64,000 bases of DNA from Hymenobacter aranciens (GCF_030580865.1 NZ_JAUQSY010000003.1:248001-312000), one strand, 5' to 3'. Positions 42,509-50,281 are shown, numbered from the stretch's first letter. A program made the numbers and translations. The notes: generated by a model not told the origin, from the sequence alone.

Positions 42509-42919
42509 CTATTCTACTGTTTTTGCCCTATGAGCTTCCCGCGCAGAGTAAAATGTGGACATCAGCTCGCTATAGTCCCGACCTTCTTCCCATAAGAGAC
42601 CTATAAGTGCATAGCCTGAAGGCAGCCATTCCCACGGATTTGGCTCTTTGTTCCAATAGAGCCGACGGGTGGAGCCCTGTACCGCGTAGTCCAGTGTAGG
42701 ACCATCTCCACCGTGAACCTCTACTTTGTCCCCATCATGCAAGGTGATTGGTGATAGGTCATGCCGGACGGGGCCACCATCGTAGCCTTTATTGCCAGGT
42801 ATGTCCTTGTCTAAGCCCACGAATAGTAGCCAATTGCCCAGCTTTTCTGTTCCTTCTGTCGTTATAATGAAATGTCCACCATTAGCGAACGAAGGTATAA
42901 AATTAACGGTCAGAGACAT
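42509..42919 (-). CDS. Unrecognised 136-residue protein
   Basis: From the ATG at 42919: MSLTVNFIPSFANGGHFIIT, then LGNWLLFVGLDKDIPGNKGY and a beta-rich middle (ITLHDGDKVEVHGGDGPTLD), ending in a helix. Not recognised. No signal or membrane segment. The start is only 17 bp from that of the divergent plus-strand gene, so the two share whatever promoter region exists. Confidence 0.55.
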   Translation of the reverse strand: MSLTVNFIPSFANGGHFIITTEGTEKLGNWLLFVGLDKDIPGNKGYDGGPVRHDLSPITLHDGDKVEVHGGDGPTLDYAVQGSTRRLYWNKEPNPWEWLPSGYALIGLLWEEGRDYSELMSTFYSAREAHRAKTVE

Positions 42920-42936
42920 AAGCGGTTTAGGTGTTA

Positions 42937-43263
42937 ATGAAGCCGGACTTGCGAGGTAAATACGGAAAACTCGCCAAGATGCTAAGATTCCTGACAGTAG
43001 AGGAGAAGCAACAACATGTTGATGCTCTTTCCCCCAGCCAAAGGCAATGGCTGGACCAAATAACAAAGGAGTGGGGCGAAATCAAGTCACGCTTCGAAGC
43101 CGAAGTGGCTGCTCTTGTTGCGTGTCACGGTGGACCCGAATGTGTGAAGGTGCGGGTGCAACTCGCAGATGGCAGTTTGCACGAGCAGTGGGAGCTAGTG
43201 CCACTTCTACATCCGAATCTTGTGCCTGTGCGCTATTTAGAGCACAACGCCGGTCTTATCTAA
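42937..43263 (+). CDS. Unrecognised 108-residue protein
   Basis: From the ATG at 42937 (a GTG two codons earlier is possible). Mainly helical, charged N-terminal half (LTVEEKQQHVDALSPSQRQW, EIKSRFEAEVAALV) and a strand-rich end (VRVQLADGSLHEQWELVPLL). Not recognised. Its 3' end overlaps the convergent alpha-CTD-like gene by 27 bp. Confidence 0.5.
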   Translation: MKPDLRGKYGKLAKMLRFLTVEEKQQHVDALSPSQRQWLDQITKEWGEIKSRFEAEVAALVACHGGPECVKVRVQLADGSLHEQWELVPLLHPNLVPVRYLEHNAGLI

Positions 43264-43683
43264 TAAGTCCTCAATGTGGCCCATACTGACCTTGCCAAAT
43301 CCTTTGGCTCTCATCAGGTCCATATACTCCACACCTGCCAGGTCACCCAGAGTCAAAATTCCAATACTCTCCATTGCATTACAGGCTCTGGCAGGAAGTC
43401 CTAACTCCGATAGTTTACTGGCATAAGGGAAGCCAGCTGGCGAAACTGCTGGTGGGTCGATATTGATTTGCCTCTCGCAATCGGCAATTACGTTGTCCAG
43501 CAATTCTCCCAATGGCTGAACACTCTCTCGTAGTTTCTGGGCACGTTCCAAAATAGTTTGAATCGTTCGTCTTCTGTTGACCTCTTTGGTCGATTTCAGA
43601 GTGCGAAAACCAAACTTTAAAGCATCGACTAGTTTGCCGATGTCTTTCAAGGAAGTAGTGACTGACTCGTAGTACATAATCAA
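43237..43683 (-). CDS. Helical protein with an RNA polymerase alpha-CTD-like domain
   Basis: 148 residues. The C-terminal 60 residues (SKLSELGLPARACNAMESIG, ILTLGDLAGVEYMDLMRAKG, FGKVSMGHIEDLLDK) follow the alpha-CTD pattern of two helix-hairpin-helix motifs that bind UP-element DNA and activators. The N-terminal 75 residues are helical (SLKDIGKLVDALKFGFRTLK, QTILERAQKLRESVQPLGEL) and not an RpoA assembly domain. It could be a DNA-binding regulator or an RNA polymerase decoy. It is in the accessory island, next to unknown genes. Confidence 0.65.
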   Translation of the reverse strand: MIMYYESVTTSLKDIGKLVDALKFGFRTLKSTKEVNRRRTIQTILERAQKLRESVQPLGELLDNVIADCERQINIDPPAVSPAGFPYASKLSELGLPARACNAMESIGILTLGDLAGVEYMDLMRAKGFGKVSMGHIEDLLDKTGVVL

Positions 43684-43784
43684 CGTTGACGGCGCGAGTA
43701 AAATAAGTTTACTAAAGGTAACATAAGCAGCTAAGACTCATCTCGCATGGGTCGGGGCTTTTTTGTGTAAGCCCTGTAAACCAG

Positions 43785-43821
43785 TTCTCTTGTGCGACAT
43801 ACATCGGCTGTCGTATCTTTG
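43785..43821 (+). promoter_or_regulatory. Promoter TTG-21-TATCTTTG with extended -33 region
   Basis: TTCTCTTGTGCGACAT (43785-43800) carries the -33 TTG, and TATCTTTG is at 43814-43821. The same 16-mer occurs before the second IS1595 transposase (46447-46462). No gene follows for about 600 bp. Confidence 0.5.
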
Positions 43822-43828
43822 TAGCTGT

Positions 43829-44400
43829 CCCATCAAACCCGCCTCGCCTATCGTCCGAAGCCCCCTCTAATTCTGCATTTCGTACTCAGTTGAGTCGCTG
43901 CCTGTCCGTAGTTTCCTGAACCGACCAAGTTAACAAACTAACCTCGAACAGCACAGACCAGCGCTCACGCCCAAAGAGGCGTGGGGCTGCCCTGTCGCGT
44001 GGTTACCGTTCTTGGTCGGACGGAGGAACCGGTGGGGTATGCAACGCGCCTCGACTCGTTTACGGCCGTCTCAAACCACCAATTCCTCCGTCCGACCAAC
44101 ATGACGCTCTTTACGCCCCTACCTGCTCCGTACTCCGGGGTGGGCCACCTCCACCGCCTTCCGGGTTTTGCCCCCTCCTGTGCTTCCGCATCTGGACGGG
44201 CTCCCTACTGCCTCCCCTCCCTTCGAGAGCCTAGGCGGTAGTCCTCCGTGTCCTTCCTGACCAGGGCCGCGCTCCGGCGTGGCCTGGGTGGTCCCCGCGC
44301 CCCCTAATCGGGCCCGGGCTGCCCTCTCGCGCCCCTTCCGGTTTGGCGTCGGACGCCGTACGTCCACGTCCGAAGGTATAGCACCTTCGATTTTTTTGAA
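43829..44400 (+). ncRNA. Candidate structured noncoding RNA of about 570 nt
   Basis: A gene-free stretch bounded by the promoter at 43785-43821 and a T-tailed terminator at 44371-44397. It contains several strong helices: a stem of about 22 bp between 44014-44037 and 44077-44100 (GGTCGGACGGAGGAA with its complement), an extended hairpin around 44192-44254 built on CTACTGCC/GGCGGTAG, a CCAGG..CCTGG hairpin near 44260-44291 and GGCGTC-G-GACGCC at 44345-44357. Reading frames in it are short and unlike proteins. I do not recognise it as RNase P, tmRNA, 6S or a known ornate RNA class. A relic of an element end is the alternative. Confidence 0.45.
44371..44397 (+). terminator. Terminator of the candidate noncoding RNA
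   Basis: CGAAGGT, a 5-nt loop, ACCTTCG and then T7. It ends 34 bp before the lipoprotein ATG, so the lipoprotein is not simply read through from the same promoter. Confidence 0.75.
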
Positions 44401-44430
44401 TTTTCAACTCCGATTTCTCCCGTACGACCT

Positions 44431-45126
44431 ATGCGTACTTCTTTAACTTTCTTCTCGCTTCTTACCCTCGGCCTTCTTACGATAGGCTGTTCCTCCACCC
44501 AGACGCCGCAGGACATGTGCGACTGCCTCAATAAGAGCGCCGACGCCTACACGGCGAAGCACCCCGACCTGACCAAAGCCGAACTCGAAAGCAACGGCAA
44601 CGAGGTCATGACCGAACTCATTGCGCCCTGCAAGGAAATGGGCGAGGCCATCGAGAAACGGCTCAAGGAATCTGACCCCACGGCCTACACCAAAGTGCAG
44701 GGCGAAATGCAAACCTGTCTCAACACCCTCGCCGAGAAAATGAAGGCCGGGGCGAAGGATGAGTCGCTGAGCCAAGCCGATAAGGAAGCCCAACAAGAGG
44801 CCGACGAAGACGCGGCCCAGGACGCCGCCGAGGCGAGAGCCGACGCGGCCGACGTGGATAACGACGCGGCGGGCACCAGTGACGAGGACTGGAACCAACT
44901 CATCACAACCTACGAGCAATACGCCACGCAGTACGCTGGCCTCATGGCGAAGGCCAATAAGGGCGACCTATCAGCCGGCGCTCAGGCGTCCGAACTCTAC
45001 GTCAAGGTAGAGGAACTAGGCGGGCAGTTCGAGGAAGCAGAAGGCAAACTCACGCCCGCGCAGGCAGCTCGCTTTGCGAAGGTGCAGGCCCGGGTGATGC
45101 AAGCCATGATGAAAACCCAGAATTAG
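44431..45126 (+). CDS. Acidic helical lipoprotein, unknown function
   Basis: 231 residues. Lipoprotein signal (LLTLGLLTIGCSST). A Cys-containing helical region (MCDCLNKSADAYTAKHPDLT, LIAPCKEMGEAIEKRL, GEMQTCLNTLAEKM) is followed by a very acidic Ala/Asp/Glu-rich linker (about 108-150) and a helical C-terminus. Similar small lipoproteins with a CxC start are common in Bacteroidota and unassigned. A terminator follows. Confidence 0.7.
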   Translation: MRTSLTFFSLLTLGLLTIGCSSTQTPQDMCDCLNKSADAYTAKHPDLTKAELESNGNEVMTELIAPCKEMGEAIEKRLKESDPTAYTKVQGEMQTCLNTLAEKMKAGAKDESLSQADKEAQQEADEDAAQDAAEARADAADVDNDAAGTSDEDWNQLITTYEQYATQYAGLMAKANKGDLSAGAQASELYVKVEELGGQFEEAEGKLTPAQAARFAKVQARVMQAMMKTQN

Positions 45127-45165
45127 TGGTCTAACCACTAATCGAGCAATCGATATTTACAAATC

Positions 45166-45208
45166 AAGGACGCCGGAGGAAGAAATTTCTTCGGCGTCCT
45201 TTTATTTT
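45166..45208 (+). terminator. Terminator after the lipoprotein gene
   Basis: A stem of AAGGACGCCG and its complement CGGCGTCCTT, extended by AAGAAA/TTTCTT, is followed by TTTATTTTA. Confidence 0.85.
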
Positions 45209-45272
45209 ATATCTGACAGTAAGGCTTTTATCGATTGGTGACCTACCCCCTTGGGTTCCCCCTCTATGTCTA

Positions 45273-46208
45273 ATGACTAGAGGATACACCATCGAACACC
45301 TACTCATTCGCTATCCAGATGACGACGCTGTGCTGGAAGCCATCATGCAGAATACGGCTGATACGGACGGTCGGATGCAATGCCCGACCTGCCAAGCGCC
45401 CCGGGAATTCCGCCGCATTCATACCCGGAAGTGCTATCAGTGTACCAAGTGTGGGCACCAGCACTACCCGCTGGCGGGCACTATCATGGCCCGGACCAAA
45501 CTGCCATTGACGAAATGGCTGCGAGCCGTACACTTGTTCTACACCCATCGGAGCGGGGTGAGCGCCCAGATACTACAACGCGAGATAGAGGTCACCTATA
45601 AGGTAGCCTGGCGGATGGGTCATCAAATCCGGAGCCTCATGGCCGACCCTAATCCCGACCCACTGCGGAAGATTGTGGAGGTGGATGAGACCTACGTCGG
45701 TGGCCGTAAGCGGGCGGGCAGTAAGAAGCCGATACCCAAGAAGACGGCGGTGTTCGGCACCCTCGAACGCGGTGGCCGGGTTCGCACGACCGCTGTGCAG
45801 CAGGTCAACAAGGCCACGCTCTTCACCCTTATTCAGGAGAACGTCGAACTGGGGACGACTATCTACAGTGACGAGCATTCGCTTTACACCAAACTCCCGA
45901 AGGCGGGCTACCCCCACGATAGCGTTCTGCACAAGGCACACGAATGGCGACGGGGCAACGTCACGACGAATGCGATGGAAGGCCACTGGTCGCGAGTTAA
46001 GCGCACTATCCGGGGAGCCTACGTTTGGGTAAGCCCGCAATGGCTACAATCCTACTTGGACGAATGCAGCTTCCTGCATAATCGCCGGCATTGTCCAGCG
46101 CTGGTGGTCGAAGACCTGCTCGCTCGGATGCTGCGCCCTCTCTCCAGTGGAGTGCGGAAAGGGCCGCCGGGCTTACGACAAACGCCGAGCCGGAGCCGGG
46201 CCAAATAA
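45273..46208 (+). mobile_element. IS1595-family (ISXO2-like) transposase 1
   Basis: 311 residues. An N-terminal zinc ribbon (CPTC..CYQCTKCGHQHYPLAGT) and an ISXO2-type catalytic domain with VDETYVGG, IYSDEHSLYTKL and NAMEGHWSRVKRTIRG, where the acidic residues and Asn look intact. The Ser/Arg-rich C-terminal 25 residues are extra. I could not find convincing terminal inverted repeats or a target duplication around it, so it may be a fixed or decayed element. A different family member follows 288 bp downstream. Confidence 0.88.
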
Positions 46209-46373
46209 GGCCCGTAACCCCCGATTGGCGCGCTCTTCCCACTCTTCTTCGGGGTGTAGGAGGCCCTTGGCCTGTTGCGCCTTTATGAACTGCTCGTAGC
46301 GCTCCGGACGGGCCTTCTCAGGGGTAGGAGAAGCCTTCACGGCCTTTCGACGGGTGCTGGGGTGGGGCGACAT
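46173..46373 (-). CDS. Small charged protein between the two transposases, doubtful
   Basis: 66 residues: MSPHPSTRRKAVKASPTPEK, then YEQFIKAQQAKGLLHPEEEW and a basic end. It overlaps the 3' end of transposase 1 by 36 bp, convergently. A TAATCTTG box just upstream of its start resembles a promoter. It has a protein-like composition but no known relative; it could be chance. Confidence 0.35.
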   Translation of the reverse strand: MSPHPSTRRKAVKASPTPEKARPERYEQFIKAQQAKGLLHPEEEWEERANRGLRALFGPAPARRLS

Positions 46374-46446
46374 GACAAGATTAAGGGAAGGGATGACAAA
46401 TGCGTTATGCTTCGAGCGCTCATAAGGTTTTACGACTCAATTTGTA

Positions 46447-46482
46447 TTCTCTTGTGCGACATTTTTCCGGCGTTTTTCTTTG
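46447..46482 (+). promoter_or_regulatory. Promoter of transposase 2, sharing a 16-mer with 43785
   Basis: TTCTCTTGTGCGACAT (46447-46462) with TTG at 46452-46454, then TTTCTTTG at 46475-46482, 14 nt before the ATG. The -7 box deviates at one base. Confidence 0.45.
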
Positions 46483-46496
46483 TAAGAAAGCGCTTT

Positions 46497-47378
46497 ATGG
46501 CAGATAATACCCAGAAATTTACCGTCTTCGACTTCTTCCGCCTCTACCCGGATGACGACACCTGCCTAGAGGCCATCTTCCAACTCCGCTACGGGCACCT
46601 GACCACCTGCCCCAACTGTGGGCGGGCCCGGAAGCGCTTCCACCGCATCAAGGCCCGGAAGTGTTACGAGTGTCGGGCCTGTCATCACCAGCTTTATCCG
46701 CTGGCCGGCACGCCCCTAGCTGGCTCCACGACTAAACTCACCGTTTGGTTCTTTGCCATTTATCTGTTTGCCACCTCTCGCAATGGAGTATCGGCGAAGG
46801 AGCTACAACGCCAGCTCGGCGTGACCTATAAGACGGCCTGGCGCATGGGCCAGCAAATCCGCGAGTTAATGGTCGCGCAGGAAGCCACCGACCTGCAGGG
46901 CGTCGTGGAGGTCGATGAGGCTCTGCTGGGCGGGGTGGCTCGAGGTGGTAAGCGGGGCTGGGGTGCGGCCAATAAGACCTGCCTACTCGGCATGATTGAG
47001 CGGGGTGGGCAGGTCTTAGTCATCCCGGTGGAGAAGCGTAACGGGGCCACGATTCTACCGCTGGTGCAGGAGCACGTCCAGCCGGGGACGGTGGTCAATA
47101 CGGACGAATTCCAGATTTACGACAAGCTACCAAGCATGGGCTACGGGCACCAGACCGTCGTGCATTCCAAATACCAGTGGGCGCAGGGCGAGGCGCACAC
47201 AAATTCTATCGAAGGGTATTGGTCGAACCTCAAGAAGAGCATACGGGGGACGCACACTTTTGTCAGCCCGAAGCACCTGCCGAGGTATCTGGCTGAATTC
47301 AGCTTCCGACATAATCACCGGCAGCAACCAGCGCAGATGTTTGAGAAATTACTTGAGGGATGCAGTCGGTGCCATTAA
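46497..47378 (+). mobile_element. IS1595-family (ISXO2-like) transposase 2
   Basis: 293 residues from the ATG at 46497. Zinc ribbon (CPNC..CYECRACHHQLYPLAGT), catalytic motifs VDEALLGG, VNTDEFQIYDKL and NSIEGYWSNLKKSIRG. Same family as transposase 1 but clearly diverged, so this is not a recent duplication. It ends 3 bp from the stop of the convergent DUF6527 gene, which leaves no room for an inverted repeat on that side. It may be domesticated or truncated as an element. Confidence 0.88.
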
Positions 47379-47381
47379 GAG

Positions 47382-47720
47382 TTAGCACCAGATGATTTCG
47401 CCATTTCTTAGAAAGAAGTGGCTTCGGCATCCAACAGAACGCCATACGGAGGGGGAAAAAGTCACCTTGTCTCCGGAACGCTTCTCCAAACGCCAGCATG
47501 GATGCTTAGCGGGGGAGAGCACTAATTCAATCCGCTCCTTACAACCACAGGGGCAGCTAAACCCGGCCAGCCATTCCCGGCCGGGTTTGCCTAGCAGATA
47601 TACAGTGTATGATTCCCAATCCTCAGGGAAATCACGTACATGATGGTAAGTGTACACGCGTGTATGTATCCCAAACAGGGATGATACACGTTGCCACCAG
47701 CGATGCAAGTACCGCTTCAT
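47382..47720 (-). CDS. DUF6527 (BubE-like) zinc-binding protein of a ubiquitin-like operon
   Basis: 112 residues. Conserved features of DUF6527: CPCGC (Cys56, 58, 60), a Trp76 and PSVW segment, then GCRSHFFLRNGEIIWC (Cys98, His101, Cys112). The cysteines and His suggest a zinc site. This family is found beside bacterial E1/E2/Ubl genes and is known to me as BubE; whether it works as protease, ligase or adaptor is not readable here. Its ATG overlaps the stop of the JAB-E1 gene by 4 bp, so the three genes form one operon. Confidence 0.85.
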   Translation of the reverse strand: MKRYLHRWWQRVSSLFGIHTRVYTYHHVRDFPEDWESYTVYLLGKPGREWLAGFSCPCGCKERIELVLSPAKHPCWRLEKRSGDKVTFSPSVWRSVGCRSHFFLRNGEIIWC

Positions 47721-49150
47721 TGCGCAGCCTGCTCCTGTAAAACAATGAGTCGGGGAGAGCGTAGCGGAGGGAATATTTCTCCTAAGCCCACCAGTGAAGA
47801 CAACTCCTTATCGGGTTCACCATCAGACGACTTAATGAGAAGCACTCCACTGATTGAGAACTCAATGGACGCTAGCCTCGCGTTACTATATGAGCGGAAA
47901 GGGTGCAGCCGAGCCAGTAACTCGTTCACGGCCTGACTAGCATAGAACATGTTGATGCTGATAACAGCCGGGCTATCAACCTGTGCGCCCTTTACGTAGC
48001 CCTCCTTTAGTTGGCGCTCATATTCCTGCGGGTCAGTTCTAGCAAGCCCAGCATCCGCTAGTTGCTTTGGCGTGAACCGACCGCGAGAAAGCAGGGATGA
48101 ACCGCCAGGTTGTAAGTAGTCAACGCGTCCATCAACCCCATCAATACCCCCTGCACCATCCGCATTCAGGCGCACTCCCATATCGAAGTAGGCTGAGACA
48201 AAGAAGGTAGCAATACGGTTGAGTAGATAGCGCCCGTCCACAGAATCCATGCAACCGAAGACAACATCACATCCGGCAATTGCATGATAGGCTTTGAAGG
48301 AGTGTAAATCTTCATCCAAGACTTCTACTTCCACCCCGGTTCCCATGGCCTCTATCGCGGCTTTCAGCACGCGGACCTTGGGACGCTTTTCATCCGCATC
48401 TTGCAAAGTGGAATTCAAAATCCGGTTTAGGTTTTTCAGTTCTACTTTGTCTGGGTCTACCAAGACAAGCTGACCAACCCCTAACCGACCCAGTAACTCT
48501 GCAGTAATACTGCCCGTTCCAGAACAACCGACCACGCCGACTCGCAACTTACGCAATATGTTGGTAGTGCCTTCTCCAAAGGCTTGTCGAGTGCGGAGTT
48601 GAACCTCAGGGTCTGCCGACGACTCAGTACCGCGTGGCCGGCCACTGGCATCAAACGGACGGAAGAGGTACAAATCATCGCCAACGACTAGTGTATAGTC
48701 TATGTCTGTGAATTGACCACCCTCTCCAACTGCTCGGCCGAACACATGACCATCAGCGAGCATAATAGCACTTAACAAAGGCTCCTGCCGCCCTGTCCAG
48801 CCAGTCAAGGTTTCGGCCAGCTGCCAGTCTGACTCATCGTCTACTTCGGAAAACCAGGGCCAATGACCAGGATGACAGTGCACTTTTAGTAAGAACAAGC
48901 GCTCATGCCGACACCGCTCGAAAAGCGGCACCAAATCAGGTGGCGACCACATTACCCGGTCGGGACGGCGAATTAAGCACTTTTCGTGAGGGTACAGCTC
49001 CACATGATGGACACTGTAGATTTCTTCCTCGCCCTGCTGATAGCGCCCACAGAGTGCAAACGCAATAGCCTCGTTGCCATCACCTGGGAACAGGTGCTCC
49101 CGCAATTGAGCGTAATGACGCCCGTTAATTCGGAGTTTGTAGGTTTTCAT
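47717..49150 (-). CDS. JAB-E1 fusion: JAMM deubiquitinase-like domain and ThiF/E1-like adenylyltransferase
   Basis: 477 residues. The N-terminal 165 form a JAB domain with Glu27 in NEAIAFALCG and the metal motif HCHPGHWPWFSEVD (H91-x-H93-P, Ser101, Asp104). The C-terminal part is an E1/ThiF domain: nucleotide loop VGCSGTGSITAELLGRLG (208-213), Asp232 in VLVDPDKVELKNLNRI and FGCMDSVDGRYLLNRIA. Where related E1s often read PGGPCLLC, this one reads PGGSSLLSRG (Ser351, 352, 355), so no cysteine is present there. It probably adenylates the Ubl and may also process it. It starts 8 bp after the Ubl-E2 gene. Confidence 0.88.
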   Translation of the reverse strand: MKTYKLRINGRHYAQLREHLFPGDGNEAIAFALCGRYQQGEEEIYSVHHVELYPHEKCLIRRPDRVMWSPPDLVPLFERCRHERLFLLKVHCHPGHWPWFSEVDDESDWQLAETLTGWTGRQEPLLSAIMLADGHVFGRAVGEGGQFTDIDYTLVVGDDLYLFRPFDASGRPRGTESSADPEVQLRTRQAFGEGTTNILRKLRVGVVGCSGTGSITAELLGRLGVGQLVLVDPDKVELKNLNRILNSTLQDADEKRPKVRVLKAAIEAMGTGVEVEVLDEDLHSFKAYHAIAGCDVVFGCMDSVDGRYLLNRIATFFVSAYFDMGVRLNADGAGGIDGVDGRVDYLQPGGSSLLSRGRFTPKQLADAGLARTDPQEYERQLKEGYVKGAQVDSPAVISINMFYASQAVNELLARLHPFRSYSNARLASIEFSISGVLLIKSSDGEPDKELSSLVGLGEIFPPLRSPRLIVLQEQAAQ

Positions 49151-49158
49151 CGGTTTAA

Positions 49159-49959
49159 TTACTTACCAAGCTCCGATTTTAACCAACCAGCTACAGCCAG
49201 CATGTGCGTAATGAGGCTATCCTCGCCGGGGTGCCAATCTCCAGGATTACGATGGCGAGACCAACGTTGGAAATTCTTCCCATCGAGTGGGTGGGGGGAA
49301 AGAGCATTGATAGTACGACCGTCCACCCGGCTTAGCTCCGGATAGAAGTACATCATGTCAATTTCGGTCGTTGGGTAAGTAGGCGGAATCAGGAAGGCTA
49401 CAGTAGCTTCCTTGACGTTGTAACCGCTTGGGATGACAAAGTTGTGAATGAGTACCCAGCCGCTCATTCCTTCGCTGAGAGTCTCCCAGCGATAACCCTG
49501 TTTATCGAGGTAGGCAGCGTCTGCAGGTAACAACTCGAAAGCGCGGCGCAGGGGCGGAACAATTGGGGCCGCCTCGCTGGCGGCCCCAATTCCTTCATTC
49601 GCATGTTTCGCCACCGATTGGAAGCGTTCGATACCAGGTGTCCGAAAGTCCACCTCGTCGTTGGCCTCAATCTCCACCTGACCGTGCCCTAACTGATGTA
49701 GGCGGTGTTTCTCGGGTGTTTTGCCGACCAATTGCAGCAATTCACGCCCGGTCATGGAGTGCTGCTTCACGTCGAAGGTCTTACCGTCTACCTTAATGCG
49801 GTAGTAGATGACTTCGCCGGGGTCATGCTCCGGATGGTCACATTTGCGGTTGAACAGGTCTTCGAGGTCGATGATGATTTCGCCATTAGGCGTTCTGATA
49901 ATCACTTCCGGATGGTTGTGTGCAGCTCCGGTGGGCTGTATGTCGTGATTTTTTGACAT
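49159..49959 (-). CDS. Ubl-E2 fusion: multiubiquitin-type beta-grasp domain and Prok-E2_E-like domain
   Basis: 266 residues. Residues about 51-113 (VIYYRIKVDGKTFDVKQHSM, TGRELLQLVGKTPEKHRLHQ, then EVDFRTPGIERF) match the bacterial Multiubiquitin beta-grasp family. After a linker, residues about 142-266 (LPADAAYLDKQGYRWETLSE, IPSGYNVKEATVAFLIPPTY, PGEDSLITHMLAVAGWL) match the Prok-E2_E branch of the E2 fold. The only cysteine of the protein is Cys40, in front of the Ubl, so the E2 domain has no catalytic Cys. First gene of the operon. Confidence 0.87.
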   Translation of the reverse strand: MSKNHDIQPTGAAHNHPEVIIRTPNGEIIIDLEDLFNRKCDHPEHDPGEVIYYRIKVDGKTFDVKQHSMTGRELLQLVGKTPEKHRLHQLGHGQVEIEANDEVDFRTPGIERFQSVAKHANEGIGAASEAAPIVPPLRRAFELLPADAAYLDKQGYRWETLSEGMSGWVLIHNFVIPSGYNVKEATVAFLIPPTYPTTEIDMMYFYPELSRVDGRTINALSPHPLDGKNFQRWSRHRNPGDWHPGEDSLITHMLAVAGWLKSELGK

Positions 49960-50200
49960 TTTTGTGGTGCGTTACCGCGTATTGATGGTGAATTGGTGGT
50001 TGTTAGGTCACTTGCTGTCATTCGTAACTAACGCAGAGCTAGTCGTCTAAATGAACGAACTGCTCCTTGCTTCTGTGCCTGCCAGCTTTTACCCATTGCT
50101 ACACGTGTTGGGCTGGTAGGCGCAGTTGTTTAACTGGTAATTGGTTTTCGAGAGAATGATTTTGACTGTTCGTTTAGACACCTCCTTCCACTTGACAAGT

Positions 50201-50208
50201 CAAAGGTA
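50201..50208 (-). promoter_or_regulatory. -7 box TACCTTTG for the ubiquitin-like operon
   Basis: An exact TAnnTTTG box on the minus strand, about 240 nt before the Ubl-E2 ATG. It overlaps an inverted repeat TTGAC-AA-GTCAA (50192-50203) that could be an operator shared with the divergent toxin-antitoxin genes. Confidence 0.4.
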
Positions 50209-50273
50209 CGGGGTCATTCGTAAAAAAGTGAAGAATTTTTCCGAAATGCTTCGGATTTCAATGAATTACTCTG

Positions 50274-50281
50274 TACCTTTG
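50274..50281 (+). promoter_or_regulatory. -7 box TACCTTTG for the HigBA-like pair
   Basis: An exact TAnnTTTG box 13 nt before the toxin ATG, with a short leader as for bamD. No clear -33 TTG. Confidence 0.45.

Noticed and set aside
43981..44367. Short open frames inside the candidate noncoding RNA
   Set aside because: Arg/Pro/Gly-rich on both strands, no homology pattern, and interrupted by strong stem-loops.
43829..44400. RNase P RNA, tmRNA or group II intron
   Set aside because: I looked for conserved RNase P segments, a tmRNA 3' end with tRNA-like arm and an intron domain V hairpin on both strands and found none that fit.
47382..49959. Canonical BilABCD operon with separate Ubl, E2, JAB and E1
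   Set aside because: Here the Ubl is fused to E2 and JAB to E1, the cysteines are missing and DUF6527 is present, so it is a different operon class.
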